NCBI GenBank assembly: GCA_034509735.1
Contig: JACGWO010000007.1
Location: 24,332,046-24,396,045, forward strand
Direction of reading: 5' to 3'
DNA length: 64,000 nt
From: Sesamum alatum
Taxonomy: Eukaryota; Streptophyta; Magnoliopsida; Lamiales; Pedaliaceae
A program made the position numbers and the translations under genes. The notes below the pieces were generated by a model. It was given only the letters and a program-made list of their open reading frames with translations, was not told the origin of the DNA and made no database searches. How positions within the stretch are numbered: the stretch's first letter is position 1; each line of letters starts with the position of its first letter. Below, one piece after another: positions 22,825 to 37,800 of this stretch.

Positions 22825-25800
22825 CGATTGATTATAAAGGTTCTCCAAGACCTCGATGAGTCCATTGCTCAAAAGAGTGTTGTAGATGTAGTCGTAGTGC
22901 ATTTTAATGTTGAATAAGATGGAGTCCAGTGATATAATCGAAGAATGACTTTAATATTGATTATTAGTGTCAATACGATTATATTTATAGCAAAAAATGA
23001 GTCATCTATCAGTCAATGATAAGCATTGAAAGCACAAGGTGTTTCGTATGATTGTGTTGAGTATTAGGCGTGTACCCGGACGTACGATTGATTATCAAGG
23101 TTCTCCAAGCCCTCGATATGGCAAAGATAAAAGTGCATTAGTGTCTAATTTGTTTAAAGGAGTTTGTCTTTGGGCAAAGGTACAAAGATGAGTCCATTGC
23201 TCAAAAGAGTGTTGTAGATGTAGTCGTAGTGCAATTTAATGTTGAATAAGATGGAGTTCTAGTAAAATCGAAGAATGAATTTAATATTGATTATTAGTGT
23301 CAATACGAAATATATTTAAAGCCAAAATGAGTCATCTATCAGCCAATGATAAGGACTGAAAGCACAATGTATTTTCTATGATTGTGTTGAGTATTAGGCA
23401 AGTATCGGGATGTACGATTGATTATGAAGGTTCTCCAAAAACCTCGATATGGATAAGATAAAAGTGCATTAGTGTGTAAACTCGTTTAAAGGATTTTGTC
23501 GTTGCGCAAAGGTACCGAGCTGAGTCCATGGCTGGAAACAGTGTACTAGATGTAGTCCTAGTGCTTTTTTATATTGAATAAGATGCAGTCGTAGTCGTAT
23601 AATCGAAGAATGGCTTTAATATTGATTATTAGAGTCAATACAAATATATTTATAGCCAAAAATGAGTTATCTATCAGTCAATGATAAGGACAAAAAACAT
23701 AAGGTGTTTCCTATGACTGTGTTGAGTATTAGGCATGTATCCGGACGTACAATTGATTATCAAGGTTCTCCATGCCCTCGATATGGAAAAGATAAAAGTG
23801 CATTAGTGTCTAAACTTGTTTAAAGGAGTTTGTCGTTGCACTAAGGTACAAAGCTGAGACCATGGCTCGAAAGACTGTTCTAGATGTAGTCCTATTGTAT
23901 TTTTATGTTGAATAAGATGGAGTCCTAGTCGTATAATCGAAGAGTGGCTTTAATATTGATTATAAGAGTCAATAGGAATATATTTATAGCCAGAATGAGT
24001 CATCTATCATTGATAAGGACTGAAAACCCAAGGTGTTTCCTATGATTGTGTTGAGTATTAGGCATGTATCAAGACTTACGATTGATTATGAAGGTTCTCC
24101 AAACCCTCGATATGGCAAAGATAAAAGTGCATTAGTGTCTAAATTTATTTGAAAGAAGTTTGTCTTTGTGCAAAGGTACAAAGATGAGTCCATTGCTCAA
24201 AGAATGTTATAGATGTAGTCCTAGTGCATTTTTAATGTTGAATAAGATGGAGTCCAAGTCATATAATGTTGAATAAGATGGAGCACTAGTCATATTGAAT
24301 TATTAATGTCAATACGAATATATTTATAGCAAAAATGAGTCATCTATCAGTTAATGATAAGGACAGAAAGCACAAGTTGTTTCCTATGGATGTGTTGAGT
24401 ATTAGGCATGTATCCGGATGTACGATTGATTAAGGTTCTCCAAAGCCCTCGATATGGCAAAGATAAAAGTGCATTAGTGTCTAAACTTGTTTAAATGAGT
24501 TTGTCATTGCACAAAGGTACAAAGCTGAGTCCATGGCTCGAAACAGTATACTAGATTTAATCCTAGTGCAATTTTATGTTGAATAAGATGGAGTCCTAGT
24601 CGTATAATCAAAGAGTGGCTTTAATATTGATTATTCGAGTCAATACGAATATATTTATAGCCAGAATGCGTCATCTATCAGTCAATGATAAGGACTGAAA
24701 ACACAAGGTGTTTCCAACGATTATGATGAGTATTAGGCATGTATCCGGACGTACGATTGATTATGAAGGTTCTCCAACGATTGTGTTGAGTACTAGTGTT
24801 TAAATTTTTTAAAGGAGTTTGTCGTTCCGCTAAGGTATAACGCTGAGTCCATGCTCAAAAGAGTATTCTAGATGTAGTCCCAGTGTATATTTATGTTGAA
24901 TAAGATGGAGTCCTAGTCGTATAATCGAACAGTGGCTTTAATATTGATTATTAGAGTCAATACGAATATATTTATAGCCAGAATGAGTCATCTATCAGTC
25001 AATGATAAGGATAGAAAACACAAGGTGTTTCCTACGTTTTGTGTTGAGTATTATGAAGGTTCTCCAAGCCCTCGATATGGCACAAATAAAGTGCATGAGT
25101 GTCTAAATTTGTTTAAAGGAGTTTGTCTTTGTGTAAAGGTACAAAGATGAGTCCATTGCTCAAAAGAGTGTTCTAGATGTAGTCGTAGTGCATTTTTAAT
25201 GTTGAATAAGATGCATTTCTAGTAAAAAATCGAAGAATGAATTTAATAGTGATTATTAGTGATCAATACGAATATATTTATAGCCAAAAAATGAGTCATC
25301 TACTCAGCCAATGATAAGGACTGAAAGCAACAAGGCGTTTCCTATGACTGTGTTGAGTATTAGGCATGTATCGGGACGTACGATTGATTATGAACGTTCT
25401 TCAAAACCTCGATATGGCAAAGATAAAAGTGCATTACTATGTAAACTCGTTTAAAGGATTTTGTCGTTGCGCAAAGGTACAAGAGCTAAGTCCATGGCTC
25501 GAACAGTGTGCTAGATGTAGTCCTAGTGCATTTTCATATTGAATAAGATGGAGTCCTGGTCGTATAATCGAAGAATGACTTTAAATATTGATTATTAGAG
25601 TCAATACAAATATATTTATAGCCAGAATCAGTCATCTATCAGTCAATGATAAGAACTGAAAACACAAGGTGTTTCCTACGATTGTGTTGAGTATTAGGCA
25701 TGTATCCGTACGTACGATTGATTATGATGGTTCTCCAAGCCCTCGATATGGCAAAGATAAAAGTGCATTAGTGTCTAAACTTGTTTAAAGTAGTTTTGAC

Positions 25801-28800
25801 ATTGCGCAAAGGTACAAATCTCTTTACCTAAAAAAAAGGTAAAAAGCTGAGTTCTTGACTCAAAAGAGTGTTCTAGATGTAGTCCAAGTGCATTTTTGTG
25901 ATGAATAAGATGGAGTCGTTGTAATATAATCAAAGAGTGGCTTTAATATTGATTATTAGAATCAATACGAATATATTTAGAGCAAAAAATGAGTCATCTA
26001 TCAGTTAATGATAAGGACTGAAAGCACAAGGAGTTTCCTACGATTGTGTTGAGTATTAGGCATGTACGCGAACGTACGATTGATTATGAAGGTTCTCTAA
26101 ACCCTCGATATGACAAAGATAAAAGTGCAATAGTGTCTAAATTTGTTTGAAGGAGTTTGTCTTTGCGCAAAGGTACAAAGATGAGACCATGGCTCAAAAG
26201 AGTGTTCTAGATGTAGTCCTAATGCATTTTAATGTTGAATAACATGGAGTCCTAGTCATATAATCGAAGAATGGCTTTAATAATGATTTATTAGTGTCAA
26301 TACGAATATATTTATTCCCAAAAATGAGTCATCTATCAGTCAATGATAAGGACTGAAAGCACAAGGTCTTTCCTATGATTGTGTTGAGTATTAGCCATGT
26401 ACCTGGACGTACGATTGATTATGAAGGTTCTCCAAGCCCTCGACTATGGCAAAGATAAAAGTGCATTAGTGTCTAAATTTGTTTAAAGGAGTTTGTCTTT
26501 GTGCAAAGGTACAAAGATGAGTCCATTGCTCAAAAGAGTGTTCTAGATGTAGTCGTAGTGCATTTAATTGTTGAATAAGATGGAGTCCTAGTCATATAAT
26601 CAAAGAATAACTTTAATAATGATTACTATTGTCAATACGAATATATTTATATCCAAAAATGAGTCATCTATCAATCAATCATAAAGACTGAACGTACAAG
26701 GTGTTTCCTATGATTGTGTTGAGTATTAGGCATGTATCCAGACGTACGATTGATTATAAAGGTTCTCCAAGGCCTCGATGAGTCCATTGCTCAAAAGAGT
26801 GTTGTAGATGTAGTCGTAGTGCATTTTAATGTTGAATAAGATGGAGTCCAGTGATATAATCGAAGAATGACTTTAATATTGATTATTAGTGTCAATACGA
26901 TTATATTTATCGCAAAAAATGAGTCATCTATCAGTCAATGATAAGCATTGAAAGCACAAGGTGTTTCGTATGATTGTGTTGAGTATTAGGCATGTACCCG
27001 GACGTACGATTGATTATCAAGGTTCTCCAAGCCCTCGATATGGCAAAGATAAAAGTGCATTAGTGTCTAATTTGTTTAAAGGAGTTTGTCTTTGGGCAAA
27101 GGTACAAAGATGAGTCCATTGCTCAAAAAGAGTGTTGTAGATGTAGTCGTAGTGCAATTTAATGTTGAATAAGATGGAGTTCTAGTAAAAATCGAAGAAT
27201 GAATTTAATATTGATTATTAGTGTCAATACGAATATATTTAAAGCCAAAAATGAGGTCATCTATCAGCCAATGATAAGGACTGAAAGCACAATGTATTTT
27301 CTATGATTGTGTTGAGTATTTAGGCAAGTATCGGGACGTACGATTGATTATGAAGGTTCTCCAAAACCTCGATATGGATAAGATAAAAGTGCATTAGTGT
27401 GTAAACTCGTTTAAAGGATTTGTCGTTGCGCAAAGGTACCGAGCTGAGTCCATGGCTGGAAACAGTGTACTAGATGTAGTCCTAGTGCTTTTTTATATTG
27501 AATAAGATGCAGTCGTAGTCGTATAATCGAAGAATGGCTTTAATATTGATTATTAGAGTCAATACAAATATATTTATAGCCAAAAATGAGTTATCTATCA
27601 GTCAATTGATAAGGACAGAAAACATAAGGTGTTTCTATGACTGTGTTGAGTATTAGGCATGTATCCGGACGTACAATTGATTATCAAGGTTCTCCATGCC
27701 CTCGATATGGAAAAGATAAAAGTGCATTAGTGTCTAAACTTGTTAAAGAGTTTGTCGTTGCACTAAGGTAACAAAGCTGAGACCATGGCTCGAAAGACTG
27801 TTCTAGATGTAGTCCTATTGTATTTTTATGTTGAATAAGATGGAGTCCTAGTCGTATAATCGAAGAGTGGCTTTAATATTGATTATAAGAGTCAATAGGA
27901 AATATTTATAGCCAGAATGAGTCATCTATCATTGATAAGGACTGAAAACCCAAGTGTTTTCCTACGATTGTGTTGAGTATTAGGCATGTATCAAGACTTA
28001 CGATTGATTATGAAGGTTCTCCAAACCCTCGATATGGCAAAGATAAAAGTGCTTAGTGTCTAAATTTATTTGAAAGAAGTTTGTCTTTGTGCAAAGGTAC
28101 AAAGATGAGTCCATTGCTCAAAGAATGTTATAGATGTAGTCCTAGTGCATTTTAAATGTTGAATAAGATGGAGTCCAAGTCATATAATGTTTGAATAAGA
28201 TGGAGCAACTAGTCATATTGATTATTAATGTCAATACGAATATATTTATAGCAAAAAATGAGTCATCTATCAGTTAATGATAAGGACATAAAGCACAAGT
28301 TGTTTCCTATGGCTGTGTTGAGTATTAGGCATGTATCCGGATGTACGATTGATTAAGGTTCTCCAAGCCCTCGATATGGCAAAGATAAAAGTGCATTAAG
28401 TGTCTAAACTTGTTTAAATGAGTTTGTCATTGCCACAAAGGTACAAAGCTGAGTTCCATGGCTCGAAACAGTATACTAGATTTAATCCTAGTGCAATTTT
28501 ATGTTGAATAAGATGGAGTCCTAGTCGTATAATCAAAGAGTGGCTTTAATATTGATTATTCGAGTCAATACGAATATATTTATAGCCAGAATGCGTCATC
28601 TATCAGTCAATGATAAGGACTGAAAACACAAGGTGTTTCCAACGATTATGATGAGTATTAGGCATGTATCCGGACGTACGATTTGATTATGAAGGTTCTC
28701 CAACGATTGTGTTGAGTACTAGTGTTTAAATTTTTTAAAGGAGTTTGTCGTTCCGCTAAGGTATAACGCTGAGTCCATGCTCAAAGAGTATTGCTAGATG

Positions 28801-31800
28801 TAGTCCCAGTGTATATTTATGTTGAATAAGATGGAGTCCTAGTCGTATAATCGAACAGTGGCTTTAATATTGATTTATTAGAGTCAATACGAATATATTT
28901 ATAGCCAGAATGAGTCATCTATCAGTCAATGATAAGGATAGAAAACACAAGGTGTTTCCTACGTTTGTGTTGAGTATTATGAAGGTTCTCCAAGCCCTCG
29001 ATATGGCAACAAATAAAAGTGCATGAGTGTCTAAATTTGTTTAAAGGAGTTTGTCTTTGTGTAAAGGTACAAAGATGAGTCCATTGCTCAAAAGAGTGTT
29101 CTAGATGTAGTCGTAGTGCATTTTTAATGTTGAATAAGATGCATTTCTAGTAAAAAATCGAAGAATGAATTTAATAGTGATTATTAGTGACAATACGAAT
29201 ATATTTATAGCCAAAAAATGAGTCATCTACTCAGCCAATGATAAGGACTGAAAGCACAAGGCGTTTCCTATGACTGTGTTGAGTATTAGGCATGTATCGG
29301 GACGTACGATTGATTATGAACGTTCTTCAAAACCTCGATATGGCAAAGATAAAAGTGCATTACTATGTAAACTCGTTTAAAGGATTTTGTCGTTGCGCAA
29401 AGGTACAGAGCTAAGTCCATGGCTCGAAACAGTGTGCTAGATGTAGTCCTAGTGCATTTTCATATTGAATAAGATGGAGTCCTGGTCGTATAATCGAAGA
29501 ATGACTTTAATATTGATTATTAGAGTCAATACAAATATATTTATAGCCAGAATCAGTCATCTATCAGTCAATGATAAGAACTGAAAACACAAGGTGTTTC
29601 CTACGATTGTGTTGAGTATTAGGCATGTATCCGTACGTACGATTGATTATGATGGTTCTCCAAGCCCTCGATATGGCAAAGATAAAAGTGCATTAGTGTC
29701 TAAACTTGTTTAAAGTAGTTTGACATTGCGCAAAGGTACAAATCTCTTTACCTAAAAAAAGGTAAAAAGCTGAGTTCTTGACTCAAAAGAGTGTTCTAGA
29801 TGTAGTCCAAGTGCATTTTTGTGATGAATAAGATGGAGTCGTTGTAATATAATCAAAGAGTGGCTTTAATATTGATTATTAGAATCAATACGAATATATT
29901 TAGAGCAAAAAATGAGTTCATCTATCAGTTAATGATAAGGACTGAAAGCACAAGGAGTTTCCTACGATTGTGTTGAGTATTAGGCATGTACGCGAACGTA
30001 CGATTGATTATGAAGGTTCTCTAAACCCTCGATATGACAAAGATAAAAGTGCAATAGTGTCTAAATTTGTTTGAAGGAGTTTGTCTTTGCGCAAAGGTAC
30101 AAAGATGAGACCATGGCTCAAAAGAGTGTTCTAGATGTAGTCCTAATGCATTTTAATGTTGAATAACATGGAGTCCTAGTCATATAATCGAAGAATGGCT
30201 TTAAATAATGATTTATTAGTGTCAATACGAATATATTTATTCCCAAAAAATGAGTCATCTATCAGTCAATGATAAGGACTGAAAGCACAAGGTCTTTCCT
30301 ATGATTGTGTTGAGTATTAGCCATGTACCTGGACGTACGATTGATTATGAAGGTTCTCCAAGCCCTCGATATGGCAAAGATAAAAGTGCATTAGTGTCTA
30401 AATTTGTTTAAAGGAGTTGTCTTTGTGCAAAGGTACAAAGATGAGTCCATTGCTCAAAAGAGTGTTCTAGATGTAGTCGTAGTGCATTTAATTGTTGAAT
30501 AAGATGGAGTTCCTAGTCATATAATCAAGAATAACTTTAATAATGATTACTATTGTCAATACGAATATATTTATATCCAAAAATGAGTCATCTATCAATC
30601 AATCATAAAGACTGAACGTACAAGGTGTTTCCTATGATTGTGTTGAGTATTAGGCATGTATCCAGACGTACGATTGATTATAAAGGTTTCTCCAAGGCCT
30701 CGATGAGTCCATTGCTCAAAAGAGTGTTGTAGGATGTAGTCGTAGTGCATTTTAATGTTGAATAAGATGGAGTCAGTGATATAATCGAAGAATGACTTTA
30801 ATATTGATTATTAGTGTCAATACGATTATATTTATCGCAAAAAATGAGTCATCTATCAGTCAATGATAAGCATTGAAAGCACAAGGTGTTTCGTATGATT
30901 GTGTTGAGTATTAGGCATGTACCCGACGTACGATTGATTATCAAGGTTCTCCAAGCCCTCGATATGGCAAAGATAAAAGTGCATTAGTGTCTAATTTGTT
31001 TAAGGAGTTTGTCTTTGGGCAAAGGTACAAAGATGAGTCCATTGCTCAAAAGAGTGTTGTAGATGTAGTCGTAGTGCAATTTAATGTTGAATAAGATGGA
31101 GTTCTAGTAAAAATCGAAGAATGAATTTAATATTGATTATTAGTGTCAATACGAATATATTTTAAAGCCAAAAATGAGTCATCTATCAAGCCAATGATAA
31201 GGACTGAAAGCACAATGTATTTTCTATGATTGTGTTGAGTATTAGGCAAGTATCGGGACGTACGATTGATTATGAAGGTTCTCCAAAAACCTCGATATGG
31301 ATAAGATAAAAGTGCATTAGTGTGTAAACTCGTTTAAAGGATTTTGTCGTTGCGCAAAGGTACCGAGCTGAGTCCATGGCTGGAAACAGTGTACTAGATG
31401 TAGTCCTAGTGCTTTTTTATATTGAATAAGATGCAGTCGTAGTCGTATAATCGAAGAATGGCTTAATATTGATTATTAGAGTCAATACAATATATTTATA
31501 GCCAAAAATGAGTTATCTATCAGTCAATGATAAGGACAAAAACATAAGGTGTTTCCTATGACTGTGTTGAGTATTAGGCATGTATCCGGACGTACAATTG
31601 ATTATCAAGGTTCTCCATGCCCTCGATATGGAAAAGATAAAAGTGCATTAGTGTCTAAACTTGTTTAAAGGAGTTTGTCGTTGCACTAAGGTACAAAGCT
31701 GAGACCATGGCTCGAAAGACTGTTCTAGATGTAGTCCTATTGTATTTTTATGTTGAATAAGATGGAGTCCTAGTCGTATAATCGAAGAGTGGCTTTAATA

Positions 31801-34800
31801 TTGATTATAAGAGTCAATACGAATATATTTATAGCCAGAATGAGTCATCTATCATTGATAAGGACTGAAAACCCAAGGTGTTTCCTACGATTGTGTTGAG
31901 TATTAGGCATGTATCAAGACTTACGATTGATTATGAAGGTTCTCCAAAACCCTCGATATGGCAAAGATAAAAGTGCATTAGTGTCTAAATTTATTTGAAA
32001 GAAGTTTGTCTTTGTGCAAAGGTACAAAGATGAGTCCATTGCTCAAAGAATGTTATAGATGTAGTCCTAGTGCATTTTAATGTTGAATAAGATGGAGTCC
32101 AAGTCATATAATGTTGAATAAGATGGAGCACTAGTCATATTGATTATTAATGTCAATACGAATATATTTATAGCAAAAAATGAGTCATCTATCAGTTAAT
32201 GATAAGGACATAAAGCACAAGTTGTTTCCTATGGCTGTGTTGAGTATTAGGCATGTATCCGGATGTACGATTGATTAAGGTTCTCCAAGCCCTCGATATG
32301 GCAAAGATAAAAGTGCATTAGTGTCTAAACTTGTTTAAATGAGTTTGTCATTGCACAAAGGTACAAAGCTGAGTCCATGGCTCGAAACAGTATACTAGAT
32401 TTAGTCCTAGTGCAATTTTATGTTGAATAAGATGGAGTCCTAGTCGTATAATCAAAGAGTGGCTTTAATATTGATTATTCGAGTCAATACGAATATATTT
32501 ATAGCCAGAATGCGTCATCTATCAGTCAATGATAAGGACTGAAAACACAAGGTGTTTCCAACGATTATGATGAGTATTAGGCATGTATCCGGACGTACGA
32601 TTGATTATGAAGGTTTCTCCAACGATTGTGTTGAGTACTAGTGTTTAAATTTTTTAAAGGAGTTTGTCGTTCCGCTAAGGTATAACGCTGAGTCCATGCT
32701 CAAAAGAGTATTCTAGATGTAGTCCCAGTGTATATTTTATGTTGAATAAGATGGAGTCCTAGTCGTATAATCGAACAGTGGCTTTAATATTGATTATTAG
32801 AGTCAATACGAATATATTTATAGCCAGAATGAGTCATCTATCAGTCAATGATAAGGATAGAAAACACAAGGTGTTTCCTACGTTTGTGTTGAGTATTATG
32901 AAGGTTCTCCAAGCCCTCGATATGGCACAAATAAAAGTGCATGAGTGTCTAAATTTGTTTAAAGGAGTTTGTCTTTGTGTAAAGGTACAAAGATGAGTCC
33001 ATTGCTCAAAAGAGTGTTCTAGATGTAGTCGTAGTGCATTTTAATGTTGAATAAGATGCATTTCTAGTAAAAAATCGAAGAAATGAATTTAATAGTGATT
33101 ATTAGTGACAATACGAATATATTTATAGCCAAAAATGAGTCATCTACTCAGCCAATGATAAGGACTGAAAGCACAAGGCGTTTCCTATGACTGTGTTGAG
33201 TATTAGGCATGTATCGGGACGTACGATTGATTATGAACGTTCTTCAAAACCTCGATATGGCAAAGATAAAAGTGCATTACTATGTAAACTCGTTTAAAGG
33301 ATTTTGTCGTTGCGCAAAGGTACAGAGCTAAGTCCATGGCTCGAAACAGTGTGCTAGATGTAGTCCTAGTGCATTTTCATATTGAATAAGATGGAGTCCT
33401 GGTCGTATAATCGAAGAATGACTTTAATATTGATTATTAGAGTCAATACAAATATATTTATAGCCAGAATCAGTCATCTATCAGTCAATGATAAGAACTG
33501 AAAACACAAGGTGTTTCCTACGATTGTGTTGAGTATTAGGCATGTATCCGTACGTACGATTGATTATGATGGTTTCTCCAAGCCCTCGATATGGCAAAGA
33601 TAAAAGTGCATTAGTGTCTAAACTTGTTTAAAGTAGTTTGACATTGCGCAAAGGTACAAATCTCTTTACCTAAAAAAAGGTAAAAAGCTGAGTTCTTGAC
33701 TCAAAAGAGTGTTCTAGATGTAGTCCAAGTGCATTTTTTGTGATGAATAAGATGGAGTCGTTGTAATATAATCAAAGAGTGGCTTTAATATTGATTATTA
33801 GAATCAATACGAATATATTTAGAGCAAAAAATGAGTCATCTATCAGTTAATGATAAGGACTGAAAGCACAAGGAGTTTCCTACGATTGTGTTGAGTATTA
33901 GGCATGTAACGCGAACGTACGATTGATTATGAAGGTTCTCTAAACCCTCGATATGACAAAGATAAAAGTGCAATAGTGTCTAAATTTGTTTGAAGGAGTT
34001 TGTCTTTGCGCAAAGGTACAAAGATGAGACCATGGCTCAAAAGAGTGTTCTAGATGTAGTCCTAATGCATTTTAATGTTGAATAACATGGAGTCCTAGTC
34101 ATATAATCGAAGAATGGCTTTAATAATGATTTATTAGTGTCAATACGAATATATTTATTCCAAAAATGAGTCATCTATCAGTCAATGATAAGGACTGAAA
34201 GCACAAGGTCTTTCCTATGATTGTGTTGAGTATTAGCCATGTACCTGGACGTACGATTGATTATGAAGGTTCTCCAAGCCCTCGATATGGCAAAGATAAA
34301 AGTGCATTAGTGTCTAAATTTGTTTAAAGGAGTTTGTCTTTGTGCAAAGGTACAAAGATGAGTCCATTGCTCAAAAGAGTGTTCTAGATGTAGTCGTAGT
34401 GCATTTAATTGTTGAATAAGATGGAGTCCTAGTCATATAATCAAAGAATAACTTTAATAATGATTACTATTGTCAATACGAATATATTTATATCCAAAAT
34501 GAGTCATCTATCAATCAATCATAAAGACTGAACGTACAAGGTGTTTCCTATGATTGTGTTGAGTATTAGGCATGTATCCAGACGTACGATTGATTATAAA
34601 GGTTCTCCAAGGCCTCGATGAGTCCATTGCTCAAAAGAGTGTTGTAGATGTAGTCGTAGTGCATTTTAATGTTGAATAAGATGGAGTCCAGTGATATAAT
34701 CGAAGAATGACTTTAATATTGATTTATTAGTGTCAATACGATTATATTTATCGCAAAAAATGAGTCATCTATCAGTCAATGATAAGCATTGAAAGCACAA

Positions 34801-37800
34801 GGTGTTTCGTATGATTGTGTTGAGTATTAGGCATGTACCCGGACGTACGATTGATTATCAAGGTTCTCCAAGCCCTCGATATGGCAAAGATAAAAGTGCA
34901 TTAGTGTCTAATTTTGTTTAAAGGAGTTTGTCTTTGGGCAAAGGTACAAAGATGAGTCCATTGTTCAAAAGAGTGTTGTAGATGTAGTCGTAGTGCATTT
35001 TAATGTTGAATAAGATGGAGTTCTAGTAAAAATCGAAGAATGAATTTAATATTGATTATTAGTGTCAATACGAATATATTTAAAGCCAAAAATGAGTCAT
35101 CTATCAGCCAATGATAAGGACTGAAAGCACAATGTATTTTCTATGATTGTGTTGAGTATTAGGCAAGTATCGGGACGTACGATTGATTATGAAGGTTCTC
35201 CAAAAACCTCGATATGGATAAGATAAAAGTGCATTAGTGTGTAAACTCGTTTAAAGGATTTTGTCGTTGCGCAAAGGTACCGAGCTGAGTCCATGGCTGG
35301 AAACAGTGTACTAGATGTAGTCCTAGTGCTTTTTTATATTGAATAAGATGCAGTCGTAGTCGTATAATCGAAGAATGGCTTTAATATTGATTATTAGAGT
35401 CAATACAAATATATTTATAGCCAAAAATGAGTTATCTATCAGTCAATGATAAGGACAGAAAACATAAGGTGTTTCCTATGACTGTGTTGAGTATTAGGCA
35501 TGTATCCGGACGTACAATTGATTATCAAGGTTCTCCAATGCCCTCGATATGGAAAAGATAAAAGTGCATTAGTGTCTAAACTTGTTTAAAGGAGTTTTGT
35601 CGTTGCACTAAGGTACAAAGCTGAGACCATGGCTCGAAAGACTGTTCTAGATGTAGTCCTATTGTATTTTATGTTGAATAAGATGGAGTCCTAGTCGTAT
35701 AATCGAAGAGTGGCTTTAATATTGATTATAAGAGTCAATACGAATATATTTATAGCCAGAATGAGTCATCTATCATTGATAAGGACTGAAAACCCAAGGT
35801 GTTTCCTACGATTGTGTTGAGTATTAGGCATGTATCAAGACTTACGATTGATTATGAAGGTTCTCCAAACCCTCGATATGGCAAAGATAAAAGTGCATTA
35901 GTGTCTAAATTTATTTGAAAGAAGTTTGTCTTTGTGCAAAGGTACAAAGATGAGTCCATTGCTCAAAGAATGTTATAGATGTAGTCCTAGTGCATTTTAA
36001 TGTTGAATAAGATGGAGTCCAAGTCATATAATGTTGAATAAGATGGAGCACTAGTCATATTGATTATTAATGTCAATACGAATATATTTATAGCAAAAAA
36101 TGAGTCATCTATCAGTTAATGATAAGGACAGAAAGCACAAGTTGTTTCCTATGGATGTGTTGAGTATTAGGCATGTATCCGGATGTACGATTGATTAAGG
36201 TTCTCCAAGCCCTCGATATGGCAAAGATAAAAGTGCATTAGTGTCTAAACTTGTTTAAATGAGTTTGTCATTGCACAAAGGTACAAAGCTGAGTCCATGG
36301 CTCGAAACAGTATACTAGATTTAGTCCTAGTGCAATTTTATGTTGAATAAGATGGAGTCCTAGTCGTATAATCAAAGAGTGGCTTTAATATTGATTATTC
36401 GAGTCAATACGAATATATTTATAGCCAGAATGCGTCATCTATCAGTCAATGATAAGGACTGAAAACACAGGTGTTTCCAACGATTATGATGAGTATTAGG
36501 CATGTATCCGACGTACGATTGATTATGAAGGTTCTCCAACGATTGTGTTGAGTACTAGTGTTTAAATTTTTTAAAGGAGTTTGTCGTTCCGCTAAGGTAT
36601 AACGCTGAGTCCATGCTCAAAAGAGTATTCTAGATGTAGTCCCAGTGTATATTTATGTTGAATAAGATGGAGTCCTAGTCGTATAATCGAACAGTGGCTT
36701 TAATATTGATTATTAGAGTCAATACGAATATATTTATAGCCAGAATGAGTCATCTATCAGTCAATGATAAGGATAGAAAACACAAGGTGTTTCCTACGTT
36801 TGTGTTGAGTATTATGAAGGTTCTCCAAGCCCTCGATATGGCACAAATAAAAGTGCATGAGTGTCTAAATTTGTTTAAAGGAGTTTGTCTTTGTGTAAAG
36901 GTACAAAGATGAGTCCATTGCTCAAAAGAGTGTTCTAGATGTAGTCGTAGTGCATTTTAATGTTGAATAAGATGCATTTCTAGTAAAAAATCGAAGAATG
37001 AATTTAATAGTGATTATTAGTGACAATACGAATATATTTATAGCCAAAAAATGAGTCATCTACTCAGCCAATGATAAGGACTGAAAGCACAAGGCGTTTC
37101 CTATGACTGTGTTGAGTATTAGGCATGTATCGGGACGTACGATTGATTATGAACGTTCTTCAAAACCTCGATATGGCAAAGATAAAAGTGCATTACTATG
37201 TAAACTCGTTTAAAGGATTTTGTCGTTGCGCAAAGGTACAGAGCTAAGTCCATGGCTCGAAACAGTGTGCTAGATGTAGTCCTAGTGCATTTTCATATTG
37301 AATAAGATGGAGTCCTGGTCGTATAATCGAAGAATGACTTTAATATTGATTATTAGAGTCAATACAAATATATTTATAGCCAGAATCAGTCATCTATCAG
37401 TCAATGATAAGAACTGAAAACACAAGGTGTTTCCTACGATTGTGTTGAGTATTAGGCATGTATCCGTACGTACGATTGATTATGATGGTTCTCCAAGCCC
37501 TCGATATGGCAAAGATAAAAGTGCATTAGTGTCTAAACTTGTTTAAAGTAGTTTGACATTGCGCAAAGGTACAAATCTCTTTACCTAAAAAAAAGGTAAA
37601 AAGCTGAGTTCTTGACTCAAAAGAGTGTTCTAGATGTAGTCCAAGTGCATTTTTGTGATGAATAAGATGGAGTCGTTGTAATATAATCAAAGAGTGGCTT
37701 TAATATTGATTATTAGAATCAATACGAATATATTTAGAGCAAAAAATGAGTCATCTATCAGTTAATGATAAGGACTGAAAGCACAAGGAGTTTCCTACGA

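Noticed and set aside
24932..36912. Recurrent short open frames (about 72-84 codons) at about 3.9-kb or 1.6-kb intervals in the satellite
   Set aside because: They are translations of satellite monomers, start at GTG or incidental ATGs, change with every indel and match nothing known. Their spacing only reports the HOR period.
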